Of a stretch of DNA of 64,000 bases, positions 24,471 through 35,348 are shown piece by piece. The position numbers and the translations under genes were made by a program. Position 1 is the stretch's first letter, and each line of letters starts with the position of its first letter. Source of the stretch: Saururus chinensis (taxonomy: Eukaryota > Streptophyta > Magnoliopsida > Piperales > Saururaceae); contig CP141140.1 in NCBI GenBank assembly GCA_035235625.1, forward strand, positions 57,059,152-57,123,151. Reading direction: 5' to 3'. The notes under the pieces are model-generated. The model ran no database searches. It worked only from the letters and a program-made list of their open reading frames with translations, and was not told where the DNA came from.

Positions 24471-24649
24471 ATCAATAGAGTTTTGACGTCTCAAAACTTT
24501 ATCGTCCTCCTGTCGAGAGGATATATCGACCGGGACATCATCAATCAAAAAGAGCCGTCGATTATATAAAGCGATAGTAGCACATGAGCTAATGTGAGCT
24601 GGCAAGCACATTTCCGAAGTCAAGGTCTCCTCCACCTCTTTGAGACGAC
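24471..24649. other. Short spacer between upstream-region repeats
   Basis: No gene or mobile-element ends recognised. The minus-strand frame here is short and unlike any family I know. Confidence 0.4.
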
Positions 24650-24810
24650 CTCTTTTCAGATATTGTCGTCAATTCTTTTTTCAATTATTTCCCCACCAGA
24701 AGCAAAGGAGAAGCACTACCTAACTTGGCCAATGTTCTAAGTTCCTTCATAAAGGCGCCAAATGACAAAGGACAAAGTAGTGCTTTATAAAAGAAAACAT
24801 GTGTTTCACA
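24650..24810 (+). promoter_or_regulatory. Upstream-region repeat, copy 3 of 3
   Basis: Repeats TTATTTCCCCACCAGAAGCA, AAGGAGAAGCACTA, a CTTCATAAAGGCGCCAAATG block and AAACATGTGTTTCACA in the order seen in copies 1 and 2. Copies 2 and 3 lie about 370 bp apart and are closer to each other than to copy 1, implying a recent local duplication. Confidence 0.45.
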
Positions 24811-25989
24811 AGAAATGTGCCTTCCACATCAAGGAGAGTCGTGGATTATGTAAATTAATGGAGAACCAAAAATACTTCCACATGGCACGTAATCTTTTGC
24901 TTTGTGTACAAAATTTGTGGGATCAACATAAATATGAATTCTATTATTATTTTTTTATAAGTGAATAATATTAAGCGCAAAACCCAACCAGGGGAGACAA
25001 TACAAGAAGGTATTGTCTAAACATTAAAAACGGAAACTCCTTAAGCATGGAACACAGATTCAAGGCAGAGGAAACATATGACCGAACTTATAAATCCTAT
25101 TATTGCAATTATTCTATTTGTAAATGCCTAATCCCAATAAGATTATGGATATTGCTATTCTTCCACGTATAATATTGGATGGATAAGTACTAATTCAGGC
25201 GTTCATTCATCACAGACCATTGTCATTTTTGGGCAGCAGTTATATAGTACCGACGAATCAGTACCCATGAAGTCCTCCATGGATATTCAGGATGGTACTT
25301 AGGTGGATGGGTTGGGGTTTTTTAGGTATCCGACCAGACCCAATCTTAATGGACTGGGTTTAATTTTATTTATATGGTAAATAGATTGTGTTTTAGTTTT
25401 AACCCTTTACCGAAAGACCAGGTCAGTTTGGGTTCAAGTCTTACCTGGCCCAATCCGAACTCAACACAAGTAGGGTATAAATATTTATTTATAAATAAAT
25501 AGATCATAATTTGTATTTCTCTCATTGGAAATTATGAGAATTTTTTGTTCTCTGAAAGAAGTACATACAAAATCAGGTGTTACACAAATAAAATATAGGA
25601 TGCATAAGTAAATTCTATTAAGAAAAAGCTAAGCACAGGTCAACCTAAGGAAAAAGTTTATCAAGTTCATTTTTAAAATATGTTCTTTTCCAATACTTGT
25701 TGATGGTGGGATTTAAAGGAAATAAAGAGAATATCATAAAAAATAGGAGGCCATAAATTTTAAGTTCATGTGGATATATAGGCCTCCTTTATTATGACAC
25801 TTCAATCTCACTATCAAATCAATGATTGAGATTATATTTTCTAACTTAATCCTTTTAAGGTGTAAAATTAATTAGGATTTAAAGTTTTTTTTTTAAATAA
25901 TGATATACTAAATTTAGGGTCAAATTTAATATATGGGGTCCATCTATTTAACTATGTCAAATTTAAGACATTACTTTAGGGTTAAAACT
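24811..25989. other. AT-rich non-coding stretch, no gene recognised
   Basis: No protein-like frame, RNA gene or element with paired ends was seen. The composition is similar to the flanking upstream duplicates. Confidence 0.5.
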
Positions 25990-27144
25990 TTGATAAGCCC
26001 TTAATGAATAGGTCCTATTTATTATAATGAGCCCAATTAAATGTATCATTCTCATCTCCGGTGATTTGTTATTCTTCTCTCTTAGTCCTATACACCTATT
26101 TAATGATGTCCCACAAAATGGGCCTCCTACTAAATCAATTTGAGAAAGAGTTTCCAATGTTAACTTGAAAGTACCACCTCTCATTCTATTAGAGTATGAA
26201 ATTTATTTTAAATAAATAAAAAAATTATGTTGAAAAGGACTTAAGCCATTCAATTCAATCCACCAACGCAATCCAAGGTAAGTATATTTAGGGGCTATTT
26301 GTGTATAAAATATTGGTAAGATTTCATCAATTCTGCCTTTATTTTGGCTCGAATTGTTAAAATCATATTTGTGTGTTGAAGGTAAGAGAAATTAAAAATT
26401 ATGTTTAAAAGTTTATTCTAAGTCATTTTGAATCGGAATCGGCCGGAATCACTAAATCACCTGATGAAGTAATTTTGTCAATTTTTGCTCCCATCCCTTG
26501 TTTGGAAGTTATATATTATATTATTTTTCAACGGTTATCTCTAATATCGATTTAAGCCTTGAGAAACGTACTACATAGGTACCACTCACTTTAAAAGTTT
26601 AAAATTAACTACTCTTATAGGATCTTGTTTGATAGAACTTGAATTTATGAGCGTAATATATAATACTAAGAACATACATATCCAAGTTTAGGAAGAAGAG
26701 TTTTACTAATTTAATATTTTAAAATTGAGCTTGACAAGATATTTAAATTTATTTTAAATATTTTTATTGCCAACCCTAATTCACGTTTTGGGGTAACTTT
26801 TTTAAATTAATTCTAAAAATTTCTCCTTTTGATCTAAAAAAATCTAGCACCCAAAGACCATGTGTTTATACAAAGTTCACTTAGGCGTAGGTCTTCTGTC
26901 TCATCAAAAACCAATATTAAAGTGTGAAAAAACCAAATCGACATTACTTTCTCCCTCAGGCCTTCCCTCTCCCAATTGGTGGGGGAGTAGAATATCTTTC
27001 CTTGTCCTCGGAAACTCGTATAAATTGAAGCAAGATGCCCGCCTCCCTCCATGAACCAAGATACTTACTACATGAGCTGATAGCCCAGAACATCCTACTC
27101 CTGTGCTTATTCACCTGCATGCCTACTTCCTCCCGTAGCTAAAC
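25990..27144 (+). promoter_or_regulatory. Upstream region of the WAK-like receptor gene
   Basis: Duplicated at 23500-24236. A TATAAAT element lies at 27019-27025, about 120 bp before the ATG at 27145, a reasonable distance for a plant core promoter plus a leader of about 90 bp. The TATA box is missing in the relic copy. CT-rich and CTTTCTCCCTC motifs lie just upstream. The transcription start itself cannot be placed from sequence alone. Confidence 0.5.
27019..27025 (+). promoter_or_regulatory. Predicted TATA box of the receptor gene
   Basis: TATAAAT in a CTCG..TGAAG context. It is placed to drive transcription from about 27050 and is the only good TATA match in the 150 bp before the start codon. 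In the duplicated relic the same position is mutated. Confidence 0.5.
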
Positions 27145-30100
27145 ATGGATAGATCAGCATCCCTTTACCTCCTGCTTCTTCTATCTCTGTCCACCACCTG
27201 CCTCTCTAAGCCCCGCCAGGTATCCTGCAACACCATGTGCGGCAAGCTCAAAGTCGACTACCCGTTCGGCATCGGAAAACCAGAGTGCTACCTGCCAGGC
27301 TTCCAAATCCTCTGCACCAACAACAACCCGGTCCTGGCCGCCCTTAACCTCACGGTCGACCAGATCTACTTCAACGGCACAATTGTCCTCCGGAAGCAGG
27401 GGCTCATGGCGTTCGAGTGTCAGAACCATACCGACGAGAACCCTACCTACAAGAACCATACCTACGGGAACCCAAACGTGTGCCTCAACCTGTTGCCGCC
27501 TTTCACCATCTCCGCCCGCTTCAACCGCTTCATGGCCATCGGCTGCGACACCCACGCCGTCGTGGGCAACAACGAGTCCTTCAAGAGCTCCTGCGAGACG
27601 CAATGGACGCGCAGCCGGAGTGGAGGCGGTGGGCTCGGCCAATGCCAGACGGCGCTGCCGGAGGGAGGCACGAGTTTCTGCTACAACGTCACCACCGTGA
27701 ACAACTACAACAAGTGCGGGTCTAAGACGCGGTGCAGCTTCGCGACGCTGGTGTCAACGCAGATGGCGTTCAAGAACGAGTCGGAGCTGCTGAACCTCAC
27801 CCAGCATCCGGCGATGGACGACAGCCATTTCGTGGCCGACTGGGCGGTCGATAGCTGCGGATCATGTGGGCGGAATGATTGGTGTAATAATTCCACGAGG
27901 AGGGAGTTCGGCTTTCTTTGTAAGTGCAATGAGGGTTCGAGCGGGAATCCTTACCTCAACGAGAGTGAGGCCGGCAGCTGCAGCACTCACGGTAATTTAT
28001 CTTTACTGCTCATTGAGTCCCGCAATCCAACCATGTTGAATTCACTAGAGTAATTTCCTTTGTATTTGGCTAAAAGAGTATTACTATGTCTACTTTTTTG
28101 TCTAGTACCATTCGTGGTGAGATTCTTCTCCTTTTGCTAAACTCCTATTTTTCAATAAAAAATAAAACTCTTACTATTACTTTTCTATATAAAATATCTT
28201 TTTATGCAAGAAAAACAACTCCTTAAAGCTCAACACACCCTGAATCATCATTAGCCAAACCCACATATAAGAAAATATGAATCTCATTTGTTAGAAATTA
28301 TACTTAGAAAGTGGCAACTTTTCCACCTGCCCTCTTTATGCATGGCAATTTTGCGATTTTGTAAAAATTAGAAACCATGTTATTTTATACTATTTATTTT
28401 ATTGTTTTTCTGCTACCTACCTCACTTCCACTAGTCTTGCAACTTAATGCTCGAAAACTCAAGACACGGACTCAGCTCCAAAAATCATTTGTGTCAAAGT
28501 TAGAGTTTTTACTGAGTTAAAATAGAGTAATAAATTGAAAATTAAATATTATATGCAACTTTTTTAAATTTAAATTAAGCAAAAAATATCTAAAATACCC
28601 TACTTTTAATTTCTTATTTTAATTATACCCAAGATATTTTTAGGGTTCTTCCCAATAAGGACAAATAGCAAGACTAATTTACCAATAGGTCTAGTAAAAT
28701 TATATTGTACATAATACTATAATTTTATTATTTCCTACTTATGATAAATAACCTTGTGAAGCCAATCGTGACCAATAAGTCAACCTAAGGACTTCTCATA
28801 ACCCCCAAACCAGTCATAAAGTATTTCATTCTCTTTAAAAATATAGAGAAATAGAGTTTGTACACCAATATCTATCATAAAAGGCTTAAGTTATAATAAA
28901 CGAGAAGCTATACGACTCAATCTCTCGCAAGGCCTAGTGATTGTCCATATATTTACTATTGTTGCAAACGAACAATAATAAAATTATACTATTATATATA
29001 ATATAATTTTGTTATAGACCTATTGGTAAATATGAATGACCACTAGGTCTTAGCGGAAATTATCTTATATTTTTATTACATTCAACATTATATCAATTAT
29101 TACTATTGAATTATCGAAACCCAACATTACCCTTTTATACTATGTAAATGCAACCCTTATATTATGGGTCCATCATGTCTCACTATGTTGTGGGCGCACC
29201 AACAATGTGAACCCCATGTGTTGTGGATCTATCATGTTGTAGGCTCTGCATGTTGTAAGTCTACTATCATGTAGGCCCACCATGTTGTGGGCCTGGGAAA
29301 TTGTGGACCTACCATGTGGGAACTTGTCATGGTCTCATAATGTTATAGCATTTTATAAGGTTTACAATATTTTAAGGTTATTTTTGTTTTCACTAAAAAT
29401 TGAAGGGTATTGTTAAGTTTAAATGTTTCAAGGAATATAATAGATAGGAACTTTAGAAATAGGAGTGTGTTGGATACAACAAAAATATTTTGAGTATAGT
29501 AAAAATAAAAATTAAAAGTTGGGTATTTTAGATATATTTCCTTAAAATAAAGAGAATAAATTTATTTATTTATTAGGATAAAAATATAAAAATTGTGCAA
29601 ATATTAGATTATTTTTTAACAAGTTAAAATATTTAATTTACATAAAGTTAGCTCTTTAAACATAAGAATGAAAAAGAAAAAAATAGAATAACAGTATTTT
29701 TTTAATTATCCCAATTCATTATCTAATATTAATTTTATTTACTGCAAACATAATAATGAAAAAGAAAAAGTAGAATAACAGAATTTTTTAATTATTTATA
29801 TTCTTTTAATTACACAAATGCAGTATTTTCTATGTTTGTATGTAGTTGACATTTATGTGAATTTCGTGTAATTAATTGTGAAATACTGCCTTAAGTTCGT
29901 TACTGTTTTTTGTGAAGAGAAATTTATAATCCTGAACGTCTTTAAATTCCAACAGTCCAACTAGTTGATGGCCTTAGATTTGAAAGCAACATAAAACATG
30001 ACATCTTCTTAAGTGTTTAGTGCGAATGGTCATTAATATATGCAGTTAATACAGTTAGCTCTGTAAACATAGGAATGAAAAAGAAAAAAATAGAATAATA

Positions 30101-33100
30101 ATGTTTTCTATGTTTATATGTTGTTGACATTTATGTGAATTTCGTGTAATTGTGAAATAGTGCCTTAAGTTTATTACTCTTTTTTGCCAAGAGAAAATAG
30201 TGCCTTCATTTTAGCTAAGAACGAGTCTATCTGCACCCCAAAAATCTCCTCAGTATACCCTATTTTAACAAGTCTAATCATTTGATTTTAATGAAACCCA
30301 AAACTATAATAATTTTTTATGAGTGCCAATGTCTTGCCCCAATCTGAGTATTTACTATCAGGTTCAAAATTGATATAGGATGATGAACGTCGCATTTCTT
30401 CAACATCATTTACAAATTTCTCTCAACTGATATTGCCACTAAATATATTGCCATATCACCACTGCCGGCTTGAGGCTTAGGCAATTTAGGCGGTCACCTA
30501 AGGCCCACTAAAAAAAAGGCCTCATAGTCTTGGACTCCTGCCTCTTGATGCTTCAATGACCACATCATACCTCTTAGTGGTAGTTGCAAGCTCTCTAGTT
30601 TTTAGCATTGCATTACAGTCATTTGTAGTCAGTTGCCTCATGCATTTGACATTTTATATGACAGCTTGAAAGGCCCCAAAATGGGTGTAGCCACATACTC
30701 TTTTTTTCCTAGCCTTAAGTTATTAAGTTCTATAACTTCAAAAAAATTTGCTTCCAACTCTTCAGTTTATTTCTTCCAACCATATAAATTAGTATAAAAC
30801 TATAAAAGTTACACAATTGGTACAAATATTTTATAGAAAACAATTGGAATAAAAAATTTGTAATAAAAATTATAAAACAAATGAAGATTATCCAAATATT
30901 TTTTTCTTTATTTTCTTGTTTAATGTTTCCTAGAGGAAAATGGGAAGTACACTTTACACCATATGTGTGGCCAAGTATATGGAAAAAAATTAGACCATCC
31001 TAAGACTAGCCTTAGGCCTCTAATTTTACAGAGCCGGCCATGCATCTCACATTTCTTTGCAAAATTTCTAGTACTTCCTTTTGCTAAGTTTTTCTTTGAT
31101 TTTCATTTGTATCTTATTTAACTAGCTTTCATTTTCCTGAATGTGCTTCATCGGTCCAATAATGGGGACAGAGGCTTCATTTCCGTCCACTACAGTTGCA
31201 ATTGGTAAGTACCCACTTTCTTACTTTCATGTAATTGTGTTTTTTCTATGAAGGCAAGCACATTTTTCATTTGTAAATTAAGAGATGCTACATAAGGCAC
31301 TCGCCAATACAAAGATAGTACAGTATACTTAGTGGAAGAATTGATAGATTGATTATATTCTTTTCATCTTATATTAAGTGTCCTATTTAGTTTTTTTAAA
31401 TAAATTAAAATTAATTTATTTTAAAAAGTTAAATGTATCACTTGATATAAAATATAGAGACTATATACGATGCTTTGTGTAGGTTTCAACCAGTAGCTCC
31501 CATTTGTATTTTGCACACAAATCAAGGTAAAATGACTTGCTATATGTATTTTCTCTGTCCCTCATTAATATCTTCATTTTATTTTTCAAAATAAACTTAA
31601 ATTAATTCCTTTTTAAAAACAAAATGGAGCTATTAATGTGGGAGTTGGGACGGAGGGAGTAACTTATATTCGGTTGATTTGTGGGGCTACATAGGGTCCC
31701 ATGTCTAAATCACGGTGGGAATAAATCTGAAACGTAGCCCATAGGCTATCTCTTATGGAACAACCTGTAGGACAAACATTTTTCTTTGAAGTATGATGTA
31801 CGAAGTTCCTAAATTTTGTAGTAGCCTTAAATTTAGTTCAGAGACATCTTGTCAATGAATTTGTTTGTGTCAAACTGTTCACAGTGGCCGGATTCGCTCT
31901 GGTAGCCACTTTTGCAGCGGGCTCATACACATACAACATTTACTACCCCAGCTCAGAAGGATGCACACCTCCTCCTGCTGCTAAAGGGCCCAGAACTCCC
32001 ACCTTGGAAGATCTCCACAGGATCATGAAAATCTGTAACTGGTCCCAGAAGTTCTACTACATGTTAAATGGATTAAGGCAAAAAGGACCACTTGTAGAAT
32101 ACAAGCCCCTCATAGTAGAAAACGAGAGTCAGATTCAACCATTCATAAGTGAATTCAATGCTTTCCGTCTTTGGATCCGACACCCAAATGTTGTCAGACC
32201 ATTCCAATGCAACCTCGCTGAGAAGATCGCCGTGGGTTTACCTGATCAAAAAAAAAAATTGATTGCCGTGCAAGATCCTATGTTGGTCTATTTCAAGTTT
32301 TATGACAAAACACTACACTACCATTTGTATAGTAGTGATGTTAGCAACAGTGGTTGTAATGATGGTGGCAGCAAAAATGGTGACGGTGATGGTGGAGATG
32401 ACATAGAGAAGGCAACAGTGGAGGTAGCACACATGCCATGGAAGGACTGCTTATGGGCCGCTATGAGTGGATGTGGTGATGGTGACGGCGAAGATGGTGA
32501 CGGTGATGGTGAAGGTGACAAGGAGAAGGTAATAGTGGAGGTAGCACGCATGCCATGGAAGGACCGCTTATGCGTCGCTGTTGGTACGGCGCGGGCCCTG
32601 GCTTGCGCTCACTCGCAGGGCTTCATGCACAGGGATGTGAGGTCTAGTAACATTCTTTTGGATGAGAGGCACAATGCCAAAGTGATCCAATTTGGGGTGG
32701 CAATGCTGTTAACACCCGAGACATACATGAATAAACGCAAAGGATACTTGGACCCGGAGTTCATGGAGACAAAGGCACTGACCTACAAGAGTGATGTCTA
32801 CGCATTTGGCGTGCTTCTTGTTGAGCTATTAACAGGCAAGGACCCCAGCTTGGAGGAAGATGGGGAGAAGGAAGGACATGGGCTAGTGACTAGGTTTATG
32901 TTGTCAACAGATGATGAAATTGATGTGAGTATTCGGAATGAGATTTCTAGGGATGAGTTGAATAAGGAATCAAAAATGGATCAGTTGACTAAAGTGGTGC
33001 GTGTGGCTGAGGCATGTTTGCAGAAGAGGGGAGAGGATCGGCCTACTATGAGTGAAGTGACGGTGCACCTGTATTTTGCTCTAAAAGGGTGCCCAGCTGA

Positions 33101-33263
33101 TATGGATCCAGCTGATATGGATTCGAATGACAATATGTTTGAGAACTTGAAGAAGGAAGCTTTCGACGTTTCAATGGAATTGGCTGTAGAAAGTGAAAAA
33201 ACAGCACAAGAAGAAGGAGGCAAGTCACTGTGGGATTGTGTTACTGGGTTTATGCCGGAATGA
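27145..33263 (+). CDS. WAK-like receptor pseudokinase, three exons
   Basis: Exons 27145-27991, 31172-31204 and 31885-33263 (GT-AG introns, all phase 1) join to 752 codons plus stop. Residues 1-21 are a signal peptide. GUB_WAK_bind follows (CGKLKVDYPFGIG; many Cys and N-glycosylation sites). An EGF-like stretch (FLCKCNEG..GNPYL) ends exon 1, but the usual EGF_CA block is absent. The 33-bp exon 2 leads into a membrane helix (about 287-310), then a cytosolic kinase-like domain. VEYK Lys367, alpha-C Glu383, HRD 542-544, Asn549 and LDPEF are kept. The Gly-rich loop is unrecognisable and DFG is QFG (562-564), so catalysis is doubtful. Residues about 451-529 are a 39-residue tandem duplication rich in Asp/Gly. 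WAK family members bind cell-wall pectin. This one may act as a scaffold or decoy, or be an early pseudogene. The start is fixed by the signal peptide. Confidence 0.8.
29170..29340. repeat. Degenerate ATGTTGTGGGCC minisatellite in intron 1
   Basis: Words like CATGTTGTGGGCC, CATGTTGTAGGC and CCATGTGGG recur every 20-25 bp, with intervening MCTATCA/CCACC pieces. The same array is in copy B at about 36480-36650, so it predates the gene duplication. Confidence 0.6.
30460..31042. mobile_element. hAT-like non-autonomous element in intron 1 (copy A)
   Basis: The ends are imperfect inverted repeats around GCCGGC: CACTGCCGGCTTGAG at left, GAGCCGGCCATG at right. The second tier GGCCTAAGG/CCTTAGGCC is also inverted. 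Flanking octamers CATATCAC (30452-30459) and CATCTCAC (31043-31050) differ at one base, fitting an 8-bp hAT target duplication. No transposase frame. The copy B counterpart is at 38873-39462. Confidence 0.65.
31549..31659. mobile_element. Stowaway-type MITE in intron 2 (copy A)
   Basis: The right end reads GGGACGGAGGGAG followed by TA, the reverse of the CTCCCTCCGTCCC Stowaway terminus. The left end is a diverged TTTTCTCTGTCCC preceded by TA. Internal ATTAATAKCTYCATTTT motifs are inverted. The copy B equivalent is 39966-40076. Confidence 0.7.
32355..32588 (+). repeat. Exact-length 117-bp in-frame tandem duplication in exon 3
   Basis: Two consecutive 39-codon units, each with an acidic Asp/Gly run, then EKxxVEVAxMPWKDxL. 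The MPWKDxL segment aligns with the LSWEDRL start of kinase helix E, so the duplication copied an inserted D/G stretch together with the start of that helix. The same duplication is in copy B (40774-41007), so it is older than the segmental duplication. Confidence 0.85.
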
Positions 33264-33702
33264 GCAATTAGTTCATGATCAGTTTAATATGATAACTACA
33301 GGTGTGTACATTATTAGAGGCGTGTCCTCGGTCGTAGCTTGTAATTGAATGGCAGTGTATGAGTTGGTCTGCTGGCTTATGAACAGTTTACCTATATAAT
33401 GTTTGTACCTAAAAAACTTGTACTCCCTCGTCTTATATATGTACTCTATCTGTCTTACATTAATAGCTAAATTTTTTTTAAAAAAAAATTTTATTGAATG
33501 TGAAACTAGAAGGAAAAATAAGTTTATGATACCTTTTTTAAGTACCCAATTTTTAAAATTGAACAGAATAAAGTTATTAATATAAAATAAATTATTTTAC
33601 CAAATAGAGTTATTAATTTAAAACAGAAAAAATATAAATAGATAATATACTAGAATCAGCTCTCTATGTAACGATCGTGGGCTTTATAATTGACTAGACT
33701 TG
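33264..33702. other. 3' flank of the receptor gene
   Basis: No further coding sequence. The end of copy A includes a Stowaway-like ACTCCCTC phrase near 33422 and an AT-rich segment. At 33620-33650 it has a short AATATAAATAGATAATATAC stretch where copy B has a long (TA)n tract. Confidence 0.5.
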
Positions 33703-33709
33703 GTGGAGG

Positions 33710-34090
33710 ATGAAACAGCTATTAAGGGCCCAGTTCTTACTGGGAGTCTACGATCAAATTCTCTTCTAGCAGTATCAATAGTGTAAACAACGCAATTAAT
33801 CTGTTAGAGAGTACATAGAGTTTTATCGTCTGTCTACCCGAAATGATTTGGAAGAGTCTGAATTGCATCCTGTGTCTCGATTTATTAGGGGTTAGAGAGT
33901 CAATGTACAGGATCGGGTGACCATCAATCCAGTTCACACACTGGTTGATGCCATCAATTGGCAACACGAGCTGAACTTCAATTCACTCTGAGTGATCGGG
34001 TAACAAGCCTTTCACTCCAGCTAACTCTTTCAATGCCGAATGTAGTTATGGAAAGACAAAATCTATAGAACCAGAAGTGCCACTAGTTAA
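33710..34090 (+). pseudogene. Ty3/gypsy gag fragment
   Basis: One plus-strand frame reads FYRLSTRNDLEESELHPVSR followed by FIRG, a stop, then RVNVQDRVTIQS. This is the conserved retrotransposon gag block in which a YxLxxRNDLxExE motif precedes RFIxGLR. Stops show decay. It is nearly identical to part of the longer gag at 47290-48200. Confidence 0.75.
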
Positions 34091-34127
34091 AATTAACAAA
34101 GTAAATTGGAACCGAGGTCAAGCCTGA

Positions 34128-35085
34128 CACTACACCAAAAAATACTTATATATGGCGAAGCTTTTATTAGCGACACACTAAAAACATCGCTAAAAAGGTA
34201 TTTGCTCATCATTACAGTCAGTAGTTCCATGATTTTTGGTTGTTCATTGAGCCTCTACTATCCACACTGAATCATAATGATGATGTTGTGTGATGGATCC
34301 CATCTTCTCATGGACGGTTTTCTCCAAGTTCAGATTATAAATTATTCTGCAACTCTGATAATAGATTTGATTGGCATACTTTGGTTTGGTTTAAGCATAA
34401 TATGCCTGGCTATTCCTTTATATCTTGGTTGATGTTCACTAATGACAACATTCAAACGCGTGGCATTTAGATAGCTAACTAGTGTATTCTTTGCAAATCC
34501 AATGAGGAATCCATCACTCACATTTTTTTTGGCTCAGTAAGAGGGCAATAGCCCCAAATTTTATTGCCAAAGAGAGAGTTACACAAAGAAAGTTCCAAAT
34601 AATGTATACTATTTGCAACATTTGCATAGTATTATATTAAATAGAATTAACATAAAATGTGTAATTTTATAATGGTTTATTTGTGATGTTTATAAACAAA
34701 CATCGTACATAGTGACTATTTAAGACGTTTGTAAGTAAACATCGCAAATAATATTATTTTAAAATAAATAAATAAAATATAAAATTTTATATTAGTTTTT
34801 TTGTATTGTTTTAAATATTAATTTATATTTAATATATATTATTTAAATTATATAATATATTATTTATCATATAAAGATATTATTTAAATTTATTTCTTCA
34901 GTCATGTTTGTGTGAGAGAGCTCACATGTATGTGTCAGTGAGCCCTAGATTTGTGGGCTGTCATATTTCGATCCGACAATGCACATAACTCAAAAGATGT
35001 GTAGGTTGATGCCCCCTTTCGCCATTAGATCTAAAAAAAATTAAAAATAATTTATTTAGTCTCATTTGTGTGAGATAGGTGTCAT
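34128..35085. mobile_element. CACTA-type terminus with captured sequence
   Basis: Begins CACTACACCAAAAAATAC, then TTTTATTAGCGACAC..CATCGCTAAAA, the terminal and subterminal pattern of the CACTA families here. It is inserted directly after the gag fragment. The body includes a LINE zf-RVT piece (34279-34540) and AACATCGCAAATA repeats near 34690-34755. No right terminus was seen; sequence similarity with 48246-49185 ends near 35085. Confidence 0.6.
34279..34540 (+). pseudogene. LINE reverse-transcriptase zinc-binding (zf-RVT) fragment
   Basis: The frame contains WIPSSHGRFSPSSDYKL, WHTLVWFKHNMPGYSFISWL, and then CILCKSNEESITHIFFG, which fits the zf-RVT consensus of a C-x2-C pair, an E-S-x2-H step and F-F near the C-terminus of plant non-LTR reverse transcriptases. 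Three in-frame stops make it non-functional. The same fragment is at 48395-48656, so it travels with the surrounding CACTA mosaic. Confidence 0.75.
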
Positions 35086-35348
35086 CCTACTTTTTGGTAA
35101 TTTACTACTACGTGTTGCTCTACTATTGTTTGCGAAATGACAAACTTTTCTATAGGCCCAAGCCATAATTAACATTAAAGTGTGCTAACGTGTACGTCTG
35201 GATTCTAAATGTTAAAGGCTCCTATGGGTAGATTATACTTAGCTCATGCTAATGCAAAACATGAAAAACACTTCGGATGACAATTTTTGCAAGTTTGTAA
35301 CTCTATTGATACAATGTTATTTTATGTTGTCTTTTACTATCTCTATTA
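35086..35348. other. Unassigned 263-bp spacer
   Basis: Lies between the end of the CACTA/gag mosaic and the start of duplication copy B. No similarity to other parts of the window was noticed and no coding sequence was found. Confidence 0.4.

Larger units (their letters stand above)
28049..33702. repeat. Tandem segmental duplication, copy A
   Basis: From a TAATTTCCTTTGTATTTGG phrase inside intron 1 to past the 3' end of the receptor gene, the sequence is collinear with 35349-42150 at high identity. The left break lies just after exon 1, so only exons 2 and 3 were copied. Copy A lacks about 1.15 kb present in copy B (36955-38115). Confidence 0.9.

Noticed and set aside
27181-27725. Overlapping frames on both strands within the receptor's first exon
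   Set aside because: Shadows of a GC-rich coding exon. Only the frame starting at 27145 has a signal peptide and the GUB_WAK cysteines.
31884-31886. GTG start for a stand-alone kinase gene
   Set aside because: It lies on a CAG/TGG splice acceptor, and phase agrees with exons 1 and 2, so it is an internal exon and not a start.
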